Shown: piece after piece, positions 23,526 through 34,216 of the stretch
Numbering within the stretch: the first letter of the stretch is position 1
Layout of the letters: the number at the start of each line of letters is the position of its first letter
DNA from: Costus lasius
Lineage: Eukaryota; Streptophyta; Magnoliopsida; Zingiberales; Costaceae
Direction: 5' to 3'
Length of the DNA: 64,000 bases
NCBI GenBank assembly: GCA_027563935.2
Contig: CM050452.1
Span: forward strand, 33,860,850 to 33,924,849
Program-made: the position numbers and the translations under genes
The notes under the pieces: generated by a model
Databases searched by the model: none
The model's input: only the letters and a program-made list of their open reading frames with translations
Told to the model about the DNA's origin: nothing

Positions 23526-25060
23526 ATGAGCTTCAATGTGCGATCCCTACTGGAAAGGGAGAAGTTTGCTGGGCCGAACTTCTCTGACTGGTTCGGACAC
23601 CTTAAGATCGTTCTTAAGGCAGAGAGGAAACTGTATGTCCTCGAGACGGCGATACCGCCGCAGCCCGCTCCGAACGCCGCAAGGGCGGTTCGGGATGCCT
23701 ATGAAAAGCACGTCAATGATAGCATTGATGTCGCTTGCCTGATGCTTGCGTCTATGACGCCACCGCTGCAGCGTCAGCATGAGGATATGTCGGCTATAGA
23801 GATTATAGCGAACCTCAAGATGCTGTATGCTGCACAGGCGAGGACAGAACGCTATAATCTGACAAAGCTCTTCTTTCAGAGCAAACTGGCTGAGGGGAGC
23901 CCAGTGGGAGCTCACGTGCTCAAGATGATTGGGCACAAGGAGGCTCTGGAGAAACTGGGGCATACCATCAACCAGGAGCTTGCTGTTGATATTATTCTGC
24001 AGTCTCTCCCGCCCTCTTTCGATGCGTTCATCATTAATTTTAATATGAACAAAATCGATTGTACGCCGGCAGAGCTGCTGAATATGCTCTTGACAACTGA
24101 GGAAACTCTGAAGGGAAAGCCTTCAACCTCTGTCTTAATGGTTCCTTCTAGGAACAAGAAGAAGGGGAAGAAGGGCAAGGCCCCTGTCAAGAATTACAGC
24201 AAGGCTCTGAAACAGAAGGTGAAGCGGTCGAAGGATAACAGGTGTTTCCACTGTGGCCAGCTGGGTCACTGGAAAAAGGACTGTAAAGCGCTCCAAGGAG
24301 ATAAGAGGGGAAGCATCGCTTCTGGCTCAGGTATATATGTGACTGAGGTCATGTTATCTTCTTCTTCTATTTCATGGGTGTTGGACACTGCATGTGGAGT
24401 TCACATTTGTTCAAATGTACAGGAACTCAAGAGAAGAAGACAGGTGGGACAGCATGAGGTAGACCTACGAGTTGGAAACGGGGCACGGGTTGCTGCTGTT
24501 GCTGTAGGAGACTATTTCATTTCTTTACCATCTGGCATTGTATTGGAATTAAACAATTGTTATTTTGTACCAAGTATCACGAAGAATATTATCTCTATTC
24601 CTGCTCTTGTCAGGAAAGGATTTGCCTTTGAATGCAATATTTCAAAGTGTGTTTTATCTCTAGATAATATTGTGTATGGAACTGGTTCAATCAACAATGG
24701 GTTATTCATGTTGGACATGGAATATTCTATACAAAACATTGATAATAAGAAAGCCAAGTATGCTGATGACAGCACCTTGCTATGGCATAGTCGTTTAGGC
24801 CATATAAACGAGAAGCGCATTAAGCGGTTGCATGATAATGGACTGCTGGGATCATTCTCCTATGAGGAGATTGATACATGCAAAGCTTGTTTGATGGGTA
24901 AAATGACGAAGTCACCTTTTTCTCACAAAGGTCAAAGGGCTTCAGGTTTACTTGACCTTATACACAGTGATGTGTGTGGGCCATTTAGTAAACATGCCAG
25001 AGGTGGCTATCAGTACTTCATTACCTTTACTGATGATTTCAGTAGGTATGGGTATGTCTA

Positions 25061-26739
25061 TGTTGGGGTATGCCCTTAAGGCTAATGTTTGAGGCCTTGG
25101 GATTGTATTAGTATCATGTAATAAACTCTTAAGTTTATAAAGGCATGGTTATTATTCAGGTTGTTACCTTGTCTGCTGTAATAAGTGTACTTCTGAATAA
25201 TGTCTCAAAGCTGTTCAGCTAGGCTGACAGGCTATATGTCCTTAGTCGAGATATCTTGGTGAACATGAGACAGCCTTGATATGATTGAGACTAATATGAG
25301 TGCTAATCTTATAGGATGCTTCGAGCATGGAATAAGATGTAGACTCATGGGTACATTGGATGTACTGGACAGACCCTACTGGGATATTCCATTGCTTGTC
25401 ACAATGTAAATAATCCTTGTAAGCAGCAAGTGGCACATGTCCTTTGACTTGAGATCACTTGTGTTTCTAAATGATGATTGTCATTGTCTTGAGGTAGTTC
25501 AATATCATTTGAAACATAATGATTATAGACTATCTTGGATGGTGAGCTTGAATCAGGTTAGGACACTAGTGATAGACATAGGATTGCCGTCTCCTTGTTT
25601 AAGGAGTGTGATGTTCTAAAGGGCCCCCTTATGAGATGATTGAGATAGTGTATGGCCATACCCAGATGACTATGTGCATCTGATCTAATCATGCTCATCG
25701 TATTGGAGTTACAGGCTTGACATGCTTGTCCAATAAGAACATCCAGTGGTAAAGGACATATGTATGCCTTGTGAATTGAGTCACACTTGTGCTATGGTTT
25801 GGGAGTAGTCTTGGAAGACTCTTTCCTTTATATCGGGAGACAGTGATGTGTTGCTAGATACCCCTCACTGATCGTGATAACGTAAGTTATCGTTACCGAC
25901 ATTTAGAGGAAACCCTCAGGGTCGCACAATTTGGTGATATGGCTTACTTAAGTCAGATCGTATGGACTGGATTCTTTGAGTTCAGATTAAAGGGATTTAA
26001 TCTCTGATTGTAAGTAAGATCTGGTCTGATCATGTTTGATTGATTAGGGCTTGAGATCGGTAAGCTTCGATCGAGAGAGGTGATGCTAGATCGGAGAGAT
26101 CAGGGGCATCAGGAGATGAACGGTTAGATCATAAGCCTTGGGGTTCGATTTGGTCTAGACCAAGTGGCTTGAGCTATTTCGGTTTGGTTTGATGAACCAA
26201 AGCCGATTTGACATTTTGGATTGAACCGGTTCACAAATATGAACGCTTGGTTCAATGCCAAAATGCGTTTTGGGTTGGCTTGAACGCATGGCTTGATTGA
26301 CTTCCATTTATGGAAAGTCATCAAGGGCCGGTTTTGCTTCAATGCCAAAACGCTTATGCGTTGAGCTCCTCACTTCAACGCCTTGATTCTTTTCGAGGTG
26401 TGGTTGACGAAGGTGTGGAGTAGACATCCAAGAGAAGCTCTCGGCCGAACGGATTCATCTCATCAAACCCTTTCCATTCGACAAGATAAGGCTTGGGTGT
26501 CTTGCTAGCACAAGAGATCTCAAGGAAGTGAGCATCTTCATCTTGTGTGTGGACTTGTGGAGGAGACCTAATTTGATCTCTTCTTCCAAGCCGAATTCCA
26601 AGCTTATGGCGTTGGTATGATTTCTCATAACTTAAGTTGATCATATAGTTTCATATGCGATTTTGAAACCCTATTTTCCGCCATGCATGCTAGATGCGCA
26701 TGATTAGGGTTTCCCCCCCCCCTTGTAGGGGTTCCTTCA
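25061..26739 (+). repeat. 5' LTR of B (1679 bp)
   Basis: Ends tgttggggtatg and ggggttccttca. Differs from the 3' LTR by three G/A substitutions and one T in the run before the C10 tract. TATA-like tttataaagg at about 25134, GTAA-loop hairpin at 25876-25891, donor-like gtaagt at 26010-26015. Confidence 0.95.
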
Positions 26740-28633
26740 ATTGGTATCAGAGCTAGGCTCTTGATATGATCTATATGATTGCTTTGAAGTGTTTGTGATC
26801 CATACATATTGCGCTTACTTGATGCATGCTTTGTTTACATGAAGTTTGCGCTTGTATCATGCTAACATGAAGTTTGCGCTTGTATCATGCTAACATGTAG
26901 TTTGCGCTTGTATCATGGCTTTGATGAAGTATGCGCTCCCCCAAGAAGGGGACCCCCTAAAGTTTGCGCTCCCCCTTGAAGGGGACCCCCTTAGATCTAA
27001 GGGTTATCAACATGCTAGAAGATATATCTTATGGATGTTCTAGATGTTTGCGCATGTCAAAATGTTTTCTAAAACTTACATCTTGCGCGCATGATTAGAT
27101 CTAAGGTGCCACTACATTAAATCCTTAGATGGGTTGATGGGGTTGAAAGCATCTTCTAGGTTAGATCCAACTAGTCTGATCAGACCATCTGACAGCCTAG
27201 ATGGGTTGACCAGATAGCACCTGTGCGCAAGCACGAGGTGGCTATAGGTCGACTGCATCCAAGGCGTGTAGCGAGGTCTGGTTGAGACAACTACTGAACA
27301 CACATGAGTTAGGCCCGGGGTCACACCCGCTTGCCAAAACTCATGAGGGTGGTTCAGCCCTTGGCGCATGCATGGTTGACCATCAGGTCAACTCGGGTCA
27401 GTTAGGACTCGGTGCATGCAGGGGCAAAGGATCTAACTAGATGGATGAGTGGATCCCTATCAATGGACCATTGTAAGGTTGTAGGGCACATAAGGAAATT
27501 AAAATTGATGCCATGGGGTTTTTCAAAAATTTAATTTCTTGATTGGATCACATGATGATTTGATGCCATGATGCTTGTCTATTTAGTCTTATGTGGGTTG
27601 CCCTATTGTGTGCTGTGCTGGGGCCTGCGTGCCTGGTAAATTATAAGTTAATTTTATTGTGATCTGCGAATCACTTTTTCATTAATTTATTGTATAATTG
27701 ACCTGCGAGTCAACCTTGTCTAGATAGATCAAATGTACTTTGATTAGACAAGAGTACAAATGCACACATCCCAAAGGGGCATTCAGCTGGTGGCGCACCT
27801 GAGGTGCTCTTGGCGCTAGGGCCCTAGGTTGGACCAGATGAGATGCCAAGGAGCTCAAGTGAAGACTTAAGTAAAATTAAGGTCTTACTAGGGTTCATGG
27901 GCTTTTACCACATAAGATCATGCTTTCTACTTATTGCTAATAATTAGAATTGCATGTTTAAGTTTATCTTCTACTATAGCCATAGGATATGCCTGATAGT
28001 AAGAAGATAAAAGACCGTTAAAATCCAACGCTAATATATCAAGCTCGATAAAGCCTTCTGACGCGAAACCTCACCTTTCTGATTATCGTTGGAGCCGTGT
28101 TGAACCCACTCAGTGGGCACGTCCATCTATCTTCAGACGGTGCTGGATTTCACCTGCGTGTTACAGAGTAGGGATTTATCACTGCTCGTTGCTCAGCATA
28201 ACACGTGGTGGTCCAGGGAGTAGGTCGGGTCAGCTTGACCATGTAGGCTACATATGTGGCGCATATGGTAGCGCATGGAGGCAGCCATCTCTGGGATCAG
28301 AGACTGTGTTGTACCAACTCAGTTGGCACAGTCTGCTGGATTGCCAAGATGAAGGGGAATCGCACGGGTTGGCGATTGGCTGGGACAGCCTACCAGAAAT
28401 TAGTGCTTGTCATCTCTGTGCATCTTATCTCGCCTGAGCGGGACGCGGAGACCAAGTATGAAATTTGGATCCCATCTCACTAAAAGAGTGATACTCTTTC
28501 GGACTGTTTACTGGATTTTTCAGTCAGACAAAATAGTGAGAAAAGAATCTTTCTTAAGTCCTGGATTGATTCTAAACATTGATACTGACCTTGCTGTTCT
28601 TGCTTGTTGTAGATTCCTGCAGCAACGAACACC
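26740..28633 (+). other. B leader with PBS (26742-26753)
   Basis: The PBS is tggtatcagagc. Tandem repeats follow at 26838-26999. Near the 3' end are tactgac (28583-28589) and a pyrimidine-rich tract ending ttgttgtag (AG 28611-28612), 21 bp before gag. The stretch 28189-28437 is open in the plus strand but is not treated as a gene (see rejected items). Confidence 0.8.
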
Positions 28634-31600
28634 ATGAGCTTCAATGTGCGATCCCTACTGGAAAGGGAGAAGTTTGCTGGGCCGAACTTCTCTGACTGGT
28701 TCGGACACCTTAAGATCGTTCTTAAGGCAGAGAGGAAACTGTATGTCCTCGAGACGGCGATACCGCCGCAGCCCGCTCCGAACGCCGCAAGGGCGGTTCG
28801 GGATGCCTATGAAAAGCACGTCAATGATAGCATTGATGTCGCTTGCCTGATGCTAGCGTCTATGACGCCACCGCTGCAGCGTCAGCATGAGGATATGTCG
28901 GCTATAGAAATTATAGCGAACCTCAAGATGTTGTATGCTGCACAGGCGAGGACAGAACGCTATAATCTGACGAAGCTCTTCTTTCAGAGCAAACTGGCTG
29001 AGGGGAGCCCAGTGGGAGCTCACGTGCTCAAGATGATTGGGCACAAGGAGGCTCTGGAGAAACTGGGGCATACCATCAACCAGGAGCTTGCTGTAGATAT
29101 TATTCTGCAGTCTCTTCCGCCTTCTTTCGATGCGTTCATCATTAACTTTAATATGAACAAAATCGATTGTACGCCGGCAGAGCTGCTGAATATGCTCTTG
29201 ACTACTGAGGAAACTCTGAAGGGTAAGCCTTCAACCTCTGTCTTGTTGGTTCCTTCTAGGAACAAGAAGAAGGGGAAGAAGGGCAAGGCCCCTGTCAAGA
29301 ATTACAGCAAGGCCCTGAAACAGAAGGTGAAGCGGTCGAAGGATAACAGGTGTTTCCACTGTGGCCAGCTGGGTCACTGGAAAAAGGACTGTAAAGCGCT
29401 CCAAGGAGATAAGAGGGGAAGCATTGCTTCTGGCTCAGGTATATACGTGACGGAAGTCATGGTTTCATCTTCTTCTATATCATGGGTGTTGGACACTGCA
29501 TGTGGAGTTCACATTTGTTCAAATGTGCAGGAACTCAAGAGAAGAAGGCAGGTGGGACAGCATGAGGTAGACCTACGCGTTGGAAACGGGGCACGGGTTG
29601 CTGCTGTTGCTGTAGGAGACTATTTCATCACTTTACCATCTGGCATTGTATTAGAATTGAACAATTGTTATTTTGTACCCAGTATTACCAAGAATATTAT
29701 CTCTATTCCTGCTCTTGTCAGGAAAGGATTTGCCTTTGAATGCAAGATTTCAAAGTGTGTTTTAACTTATGATAATATTGTGTATGCAACTGGTTCAATT
29801 AACAATGGGTTATTCATGTTGGACATGGAATATTCTATACAAAACATTGATAATAAGAAAGCCAAGTATGCTGATGACAGCACCTTGCTATGGCATAGTC
29901 GTTTAGGCCATATAAACGAGAAGTGCATTAAGCGGTTGCATGATCATGGACTGCTGGGATCTTTCTCCTATGAGGAGATTGATACATGCAAAGCTTGTTT
30001 AATGGGTAAAATGACGAAGTCTCCTTTTCCTCACAAAGGTCAAAGGACTTCAGGTTTACTTGACCTGATACACAGTGATGTGTGTGGGCCTTTCAGTAAA
30101 CATGCCAGAGGTGGCTATCAGTACTTCATTACCTTCACTGATGATTTCAGTAGGTATGGATATGTCTATTTAATGAGACATAAAAGTGAATCTTTTGACA
30201 AGTTCAAAGAGTTCAAAAATGAAGTACAAAATCAGTTAGGCCGAAATATCAAGGCACTTCGTTCTGATCGAGGTGGAGAATACCTGAGTCATACGTTTAC
30301 TGACTATCTGAAGGAGTGTGGGATTGTCTCACAGCTCACTCCGCCAGGAACACCGCAGTGGAATGGTGTGTCCGAGAGGAGAAATAGAACGTTACTTGAT
30401 ATGGTTCGTTCTATGATGAGTCAGGCTACTCTTCCATATTCCTTTTGGGGTTTTGCACTGGAAACAGCTGCAAAGGTACTAAACCGAGTGCCATCCAAGG
30501 CAGTTTCAAAGACGCCATATGAGCTATGGTATGGGAAACAGCCTAGCTTGACATTTATCAGGATCTGGGGTTGCGAGGCTTATGTCAAAAAGCTCGCCTC
30601 TGGGAAACTGGAGAGCAGATCTGAGAAATGCATCTTTGTCGGTTACCCTAAGGAAACTAAGGGTTATTATTTCTACGATCCCAAAGAGAACAAGATATTT
30701 GTTGCTCGGACGGCCATATTTCTTGAGAAGGAGTTTCTTCTGCAAGAGGCCAGTGGGAGAGAAATAAAGCTGGATGAGATTCCAGAGGAAGGACAAAGTA
30801 GTCAGGCAGAGTTGGATGTGCCTGAGCCAGTAGATCAGGTTACTGAACAACCTGAGGCTCAGATATCACGGGAACCGCGAAGATCGGGTAGGATCCGTCG
30901 ACAGCCTGAGCGCTATGTCGGAGTCTACATCATTGATAATGATGAACCCCTAACTTATGCGGATGCGGTCAGTGGACCGGAGTCAGCTAGATGGCTTGAA
31001 GCTATGCGAGCCGAGATGGACTCCATGTCAGATAACCAAGTCTGGGATTTGGTTGATCCGCCTCCGGGAGTAATCCCTATAGGCTGTAAATGGATCTTCA
31101 AGAAGAAGATTGACATGGATGGTAACGTGGTTACCTATAAAGGCAGGCTAGTTGCGAAAGGTTTCAAACAAATCTACGGGATAGATTATGATGAAACTTT
31201 CTCACCTGTAGCCATGTTTAAGTCTATTCGGATTCTTTTCGCGATAGCTGCATATTACGATTATGAGATCTGGCAGATGGATGTGAAGACAGCTTTCCTT
31301 AATGGAAATCTGGATGAGGATGTGTATATGACACAACCAGAAGGTTTCACTAATCCATCAGATCGTCATAAAATATGCAAGTTAAAGAAGTCCATTTATG
31401 GACTTAAACAAGCATCTAGGAGCTGGAATATTCGTTTTGATGAATCAATCTCTAAGTTTGGTTTCATCAAGAACGAGGATGACCCGTGTGTATATAAGAG
31501 GTTTAGTGGGAGCGTGATTACATTCCTAATCCTCTACGTCGATGATATCTTAATCATTGGAAATGATATTCCTGAACTGCATGCTGTTAAGGCATGGTTA

Positions 31601-32518
31601 GGAAAATGTTTCCAGATGAAAGATTTAGGAGAAGCAGCCTATGTATTAGGTGTGAAGATCTACAGGGATAGATCTAAGAGGCTTCTCGGGCTGTGCCAGA
31701 GTACTTACATCGATAAGGTCCTGGAGAGATTCCATTTAGAGAATTCTAAACGTGGATATCTTCCAGTCAGACATGGTCTGAATCTTTCGAAGAGTCAGTG
31801 TCCACAAACACAGACTGAGAAAGATGAAATGGACAATACGCCTTATGCTTCGGCTATTGGGTCCATTATGTATGCGATGTTGTGTACTCGCCCAGACGTC
31901 GCTTACGGGTTAAGCGTGACCAGTCGATTCCAAAGTAATCCAGGTTTGGCGCACTGGATTGCAGTCAAGAACATTTTAAAATATCTGCGGAGGACCAAAG
32001 ATATGTTCTTGATATATGGTGGTCAGGAAGAACTCAGTATAGAGGGATATACTGACGCTTCGTTCCAGTCGGACCAGGATGATTTCCGATCGCAATCAGG
32101 CTATGTTTTTAGCTTGAATGGTGGAGCAGTGGTGTGGAAGAGTTTCAAACAGTCAACTGTTGCTGATTCCACAACAGAAGCCGAGTATGTTGCAGCCTCG
32201 GAAGCATCCAAGGAGGCAGTGTGGATTCGTAAGTTCGTGAGAGAACTTGGTGTCGTTCCTTCGAGTGCTGATCCTTTGGTTATCTTCTGTGATAACACTG
32301 GAGCCATCGCACAAGCAAAGGAACCGCGGTCGCACCAGAAGTCCAAGCACATACAGAGATGGTTTCACTTGATCCGGGAGATCATTGATCGAGGCGAGAT
32401 CAAAATATGCAAGGTTCATACAGATGACAATCTGGCAGACCCACTTACCAAGCCTCTGGCGCAGCAGAAGCATGAGAAGCACTGTAATAATATGGGTTTG
32501 AGATTTCTCAACCATTAG
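28634..32518 (+). CDS. B gag-pol polyprotein, intact (1294 aa)
   Basis: Single frame encoding all Ty1-copia functions. Gag occupies about residues 1-260 with a Lys-rich stretch and one zinc knuckle (residues 240-253) that binds element RNA. Aspartic protease: LDTACG with catalytic Asp 287. Integrase: His 421, His 426, Cys 452, Cys 455; catalytic Asp 482, Asp 545 and Glu 581, with 35 residues between the last two. Reverse transcriptase: YVDD at 968-971. RNase H: Asp 1141, Glu 1182, Asp 1220, and a C-terminal HTDDNLADPLTKPL motif. Every catalytic residue I can check is present, and the length is normal for the clade. The start ATG has a favourable context (acaccATGa) and is shared by all copies. 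Order protease-integrase-RT identifies copia rather than gypsy. Expression probably uses the LTR promoter, possibly after splicing out the leader. Confidence 0.97.
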   Translation: MSFNVRSLLEREKFAGPNFSDWFGHLKIVLKAERKLYVLETAIPPQPAPNAARAVRDAYEKHVNDSIDVACLMLASMTPPLQRQHEDMSAIEIIANLKMLYAAQARTERYNLTKLFFQSKLAEGSPVGAHVLKMIGHKEALEKLGHTINQELAVDIILQSLPPSFDAFIINFNMNKIDCTPAELLNMLLTTEETLKGKPSTSVLLVPSRNKKKGKKGKAPVKNYSKALKQKVKRSKDNRCFHCGQLGHWKKDCKALQGDKRGSIASGSGIYVTEVMVSSSSISWVLDTACGVHICSNVQELKRRRQVGQHEVDLRVGNGARVAAVAVGDYFITLPSGIVLELNNCYFVPSITKNIISIPALVRKGFAFECKISKCVLTYDNIVYATGSINNGLFMLDMEYSIQNIDNKKAKYADDSTLLWHSRLGHINEKCIKRLHDHGLLGSFSYEEIDTCKACLMGKMTKSPFPHKGQRTSGLLDLIHSDVCGPFSKHARGGYQYFITFTDDFSRYGYVYLMRHKSESFDKFKEFKNEVQNQLGRNIKALRSDRGGEYLSHTFTDYLKECGIVSQLTPPGTPQWNGVSERRNRTLLDMVRSMMSQATLPYSFWGFALETAAKVLNRVPSKAVSKTPYELWYGKQPSLTFIRIWGCEAYVKKLASGKLESRSEKCIFVGYPKETKGYYFYDPKENKIFVARTAIFLEKEFLLQEASGREIKLDEIPEEGQSSQAELDVPEPVDQVTEQPEAQISREPRRSGRIRRQPERYVGVYIIDNDEPLTYADAVSGPESARWLEAMRAEMDSMSDNQVWDLVDPPPGVIPIGCKWIFKKKIDMDGNVVTYKGRLVAKGFKQIYGIDYDETFSPVAMFKSIRILFAIAAYYDYEIWQMDVKTAFLNGNLDEDVYMTQPEGFTNPSDRHKICKLKKSIYGLKQASRSWNIRFDESISKFGFIKNEDDPCVYKRFSGSVITFLILYVDDILIIGNDIPELHAVKAWLGKCFQMKDLGEAAYVLGVKIYRDRSKRLLGLCQSTYIDKVLERFHLENSKRGYLPVRHGLNLSKSQCPQTQTEKDEMDNTPYASAIGSIMYAMLCTRPDVAYGLSVTSRFQSNPGLAHWIAVKNILKYLRRTKDMFLIYGGQEELSIEGYTDASFQSDQDDFRSQSGYVFSLNGGAVVWKSFKQSTVADSTTEAEYVAASEASKEAVWIRKFVRELGVVPSSADPLVIFCDNTGAIAQAKEPRSHQKSKHIQRWFHLIREIIDRGEIKICKVHTDDNLADPLTKPLAQQKHEKHCNNMGLRFLNH

Positions 32519-32538
32519 ATTAAGTGCAAGTGGGAGAT
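32519..32538 (+). other. Polypurine tract of B
   Basis: attaagtgcaagtgggagat lies between the gag-pol stop and the 3' LTR. Confidence 0.85.
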
Positions 32539-34216
32539 TGTTGGGGTATGCCCTTAAGGCTAATGTTTGAGGCCTTGGGATTGTATTAGTATCATGTAAT
32601 AAACTCTTAAGTTTATAAAGGCATGGTTATTATTCAGGTTGTTACCTTGTCTGCTGTAATAAGTGTACTTCTGAATAATGTCTCAAAGCTGTTCAGCTAG
32701 GCTGACAGGCTATATGTCCTTAGTCGAGATATCTTGGTGAACATGAGACAGCCTTGATATGATTGAGACTAATATGAGTGCTAATCTTATAGGATGCTTC
32801 GAGCATGGAATAAGATGTAGACTCATGGGTACATTGGATGTACTGGACAGACCCTACTGGGATATTCCATTGCTTGTCACAATGTAAATAATCCTTGTAA
32901 GCAGCAAGTGGCACATGTCCTTTGACTTGAGATCACTTGTGTTTCTAAATGATGATTGTCATTGTCTTGAGGTAGTTCAATATCATTTGAAACATAATGA
33001 TTATAGACTATCTTGGATGGTGAGCTTGAATCAGGTTAGGACACTAGTGATAGACATAGGATTGCCATCTCCTTGTTTAAGGAGTGTGATGTTCTAAAGG
33101 GCCCCCTTATGAGATGATTGAGATAGTGTATGGCCATACCCAGATAACTATGTGCATCTGATCTAATCATGCTCATCGTATTGGAGTTACAGGCTTGACA
33201 TGCTTGTCCAATAAGAACATCCAGTGGTAAAGGACATATGTATGCCTTGTGAATTGAGTCACACTTGTGCTATGGTTTGGGAGTAGTCTTGGAAGACTCT
33301 TTCCTTTATATCGGGAGACAGTGATGTGTTGCTAGATACCCCTCACTGATCGTGATAACGTAAGTTATCGTTACCGACATTTAGAGGAAACCCTCAGGGT
33401 CGCACAATTTGGTGATATGGCTTACTTAAGTCAGATCGTATGGACTGGATTCTTTGAGTTCAGATTAAAGGGATTTAATCTCTGATTGTAAGTAAGATCT
33501 GGTCTGATCATGTTTGATTGATTAGGGCTTGAGATCGGTAAGCTTCGATCGAGAGAGGTGATGCTAGATCGGAGAGATCAGGGGCATCAGGAGATGAACG
33601 GTTAGATCATAAGCCTTGGGGTTCGATTTGGTCTAGACCAAGTGGCTTGAGCTATTTCGGTTTGGTTTGATGAACCAAAGCCGATTTGACATTTTGGATT
33701 GAACCGGTTCACAAATATGAACGCTTGGTTCAATGCCAAAATGCGTTTTGGGTTGGCTTGAACGCATGGCTTGATTGACTTCCATTTATGGAAAGTCATC
33801 AAGGGCCGGTTTTGCTTCAATGCCAAAACGCTTATGCGTTGAGCTCCTCACTTCAACGCCTTGATTCTTTTCGAGGTGTAGTTGACGAAGGTGTGGAGTA
33901 GACATCCAAGAGAAGCTCTCGGCCGAACGGATTCATCTCATCAAACCCTTTCCATTCGACAAGATAAGGCTTGGGTGTCTTGCTAGCACAAGAGATCTCA
34001 AGGAAGTGAGCATCTTCATCTTGTGTGTGGACTTGTGGAGGAGACCTAATTTGATCTCTTCTTCCAAGCCGAATTCCAAGCTTATGGCGTTGGTATGATT
34101 TCTCATAACTTAAGTTGATCATATAGTTTCATATGCGATTTTGAAACCCTATTTTCCGCCATGCATGCTAGATGCGCATGATTAGGGTTCCCCCCCCCCT
34201 TGTAGGGGTTCCTTCA
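32539..34216 (+). repeat. 3' LTR of B (1678 bp)
   Basis: Starts tgttgggg and ends ccttca, followed by gtcta. The GTAA-loop hairpin is at 33354-33369. Confidence 0.95.

Larger units (their letters stand above)
25061..34216 (+). mobile_element. Copia element B, complete, probably autonomous
   Basis: 9156-bp Angela/Tork-like element with gtcta duplications at 25056-25060 and 34217-34221. It has two nearly identical LTRs, a canonical PBS, a 1.9-kb leader, an uninterrupted gag-pol and a polypurine tract. It is inserted in the integrase region of A. All parts needed for transposition can be seen. Clade assignment rests on LTR length, leader length and the style of the RT/RNase H motifs; Angela is more likely than Tork but not certain. 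Confidence 0.96.

Noticed and set aside
25242..25619. Small open frames repeated in every F1 LTR on both strands
   Set aside because: They recur only because the LTRs are repeated, overlap each other on opposite strands and show no domain.
28189..28437. Open frame of 80-135 codons in the copia leader, seen in D0, D1, A, B and E
   Set aside because: About nine B/E differences upstream in the same frame all appear to change the amino acid, E2 has a stop, and a second frame is open too. This looks like unconstrained sequence; the copies are simply young.
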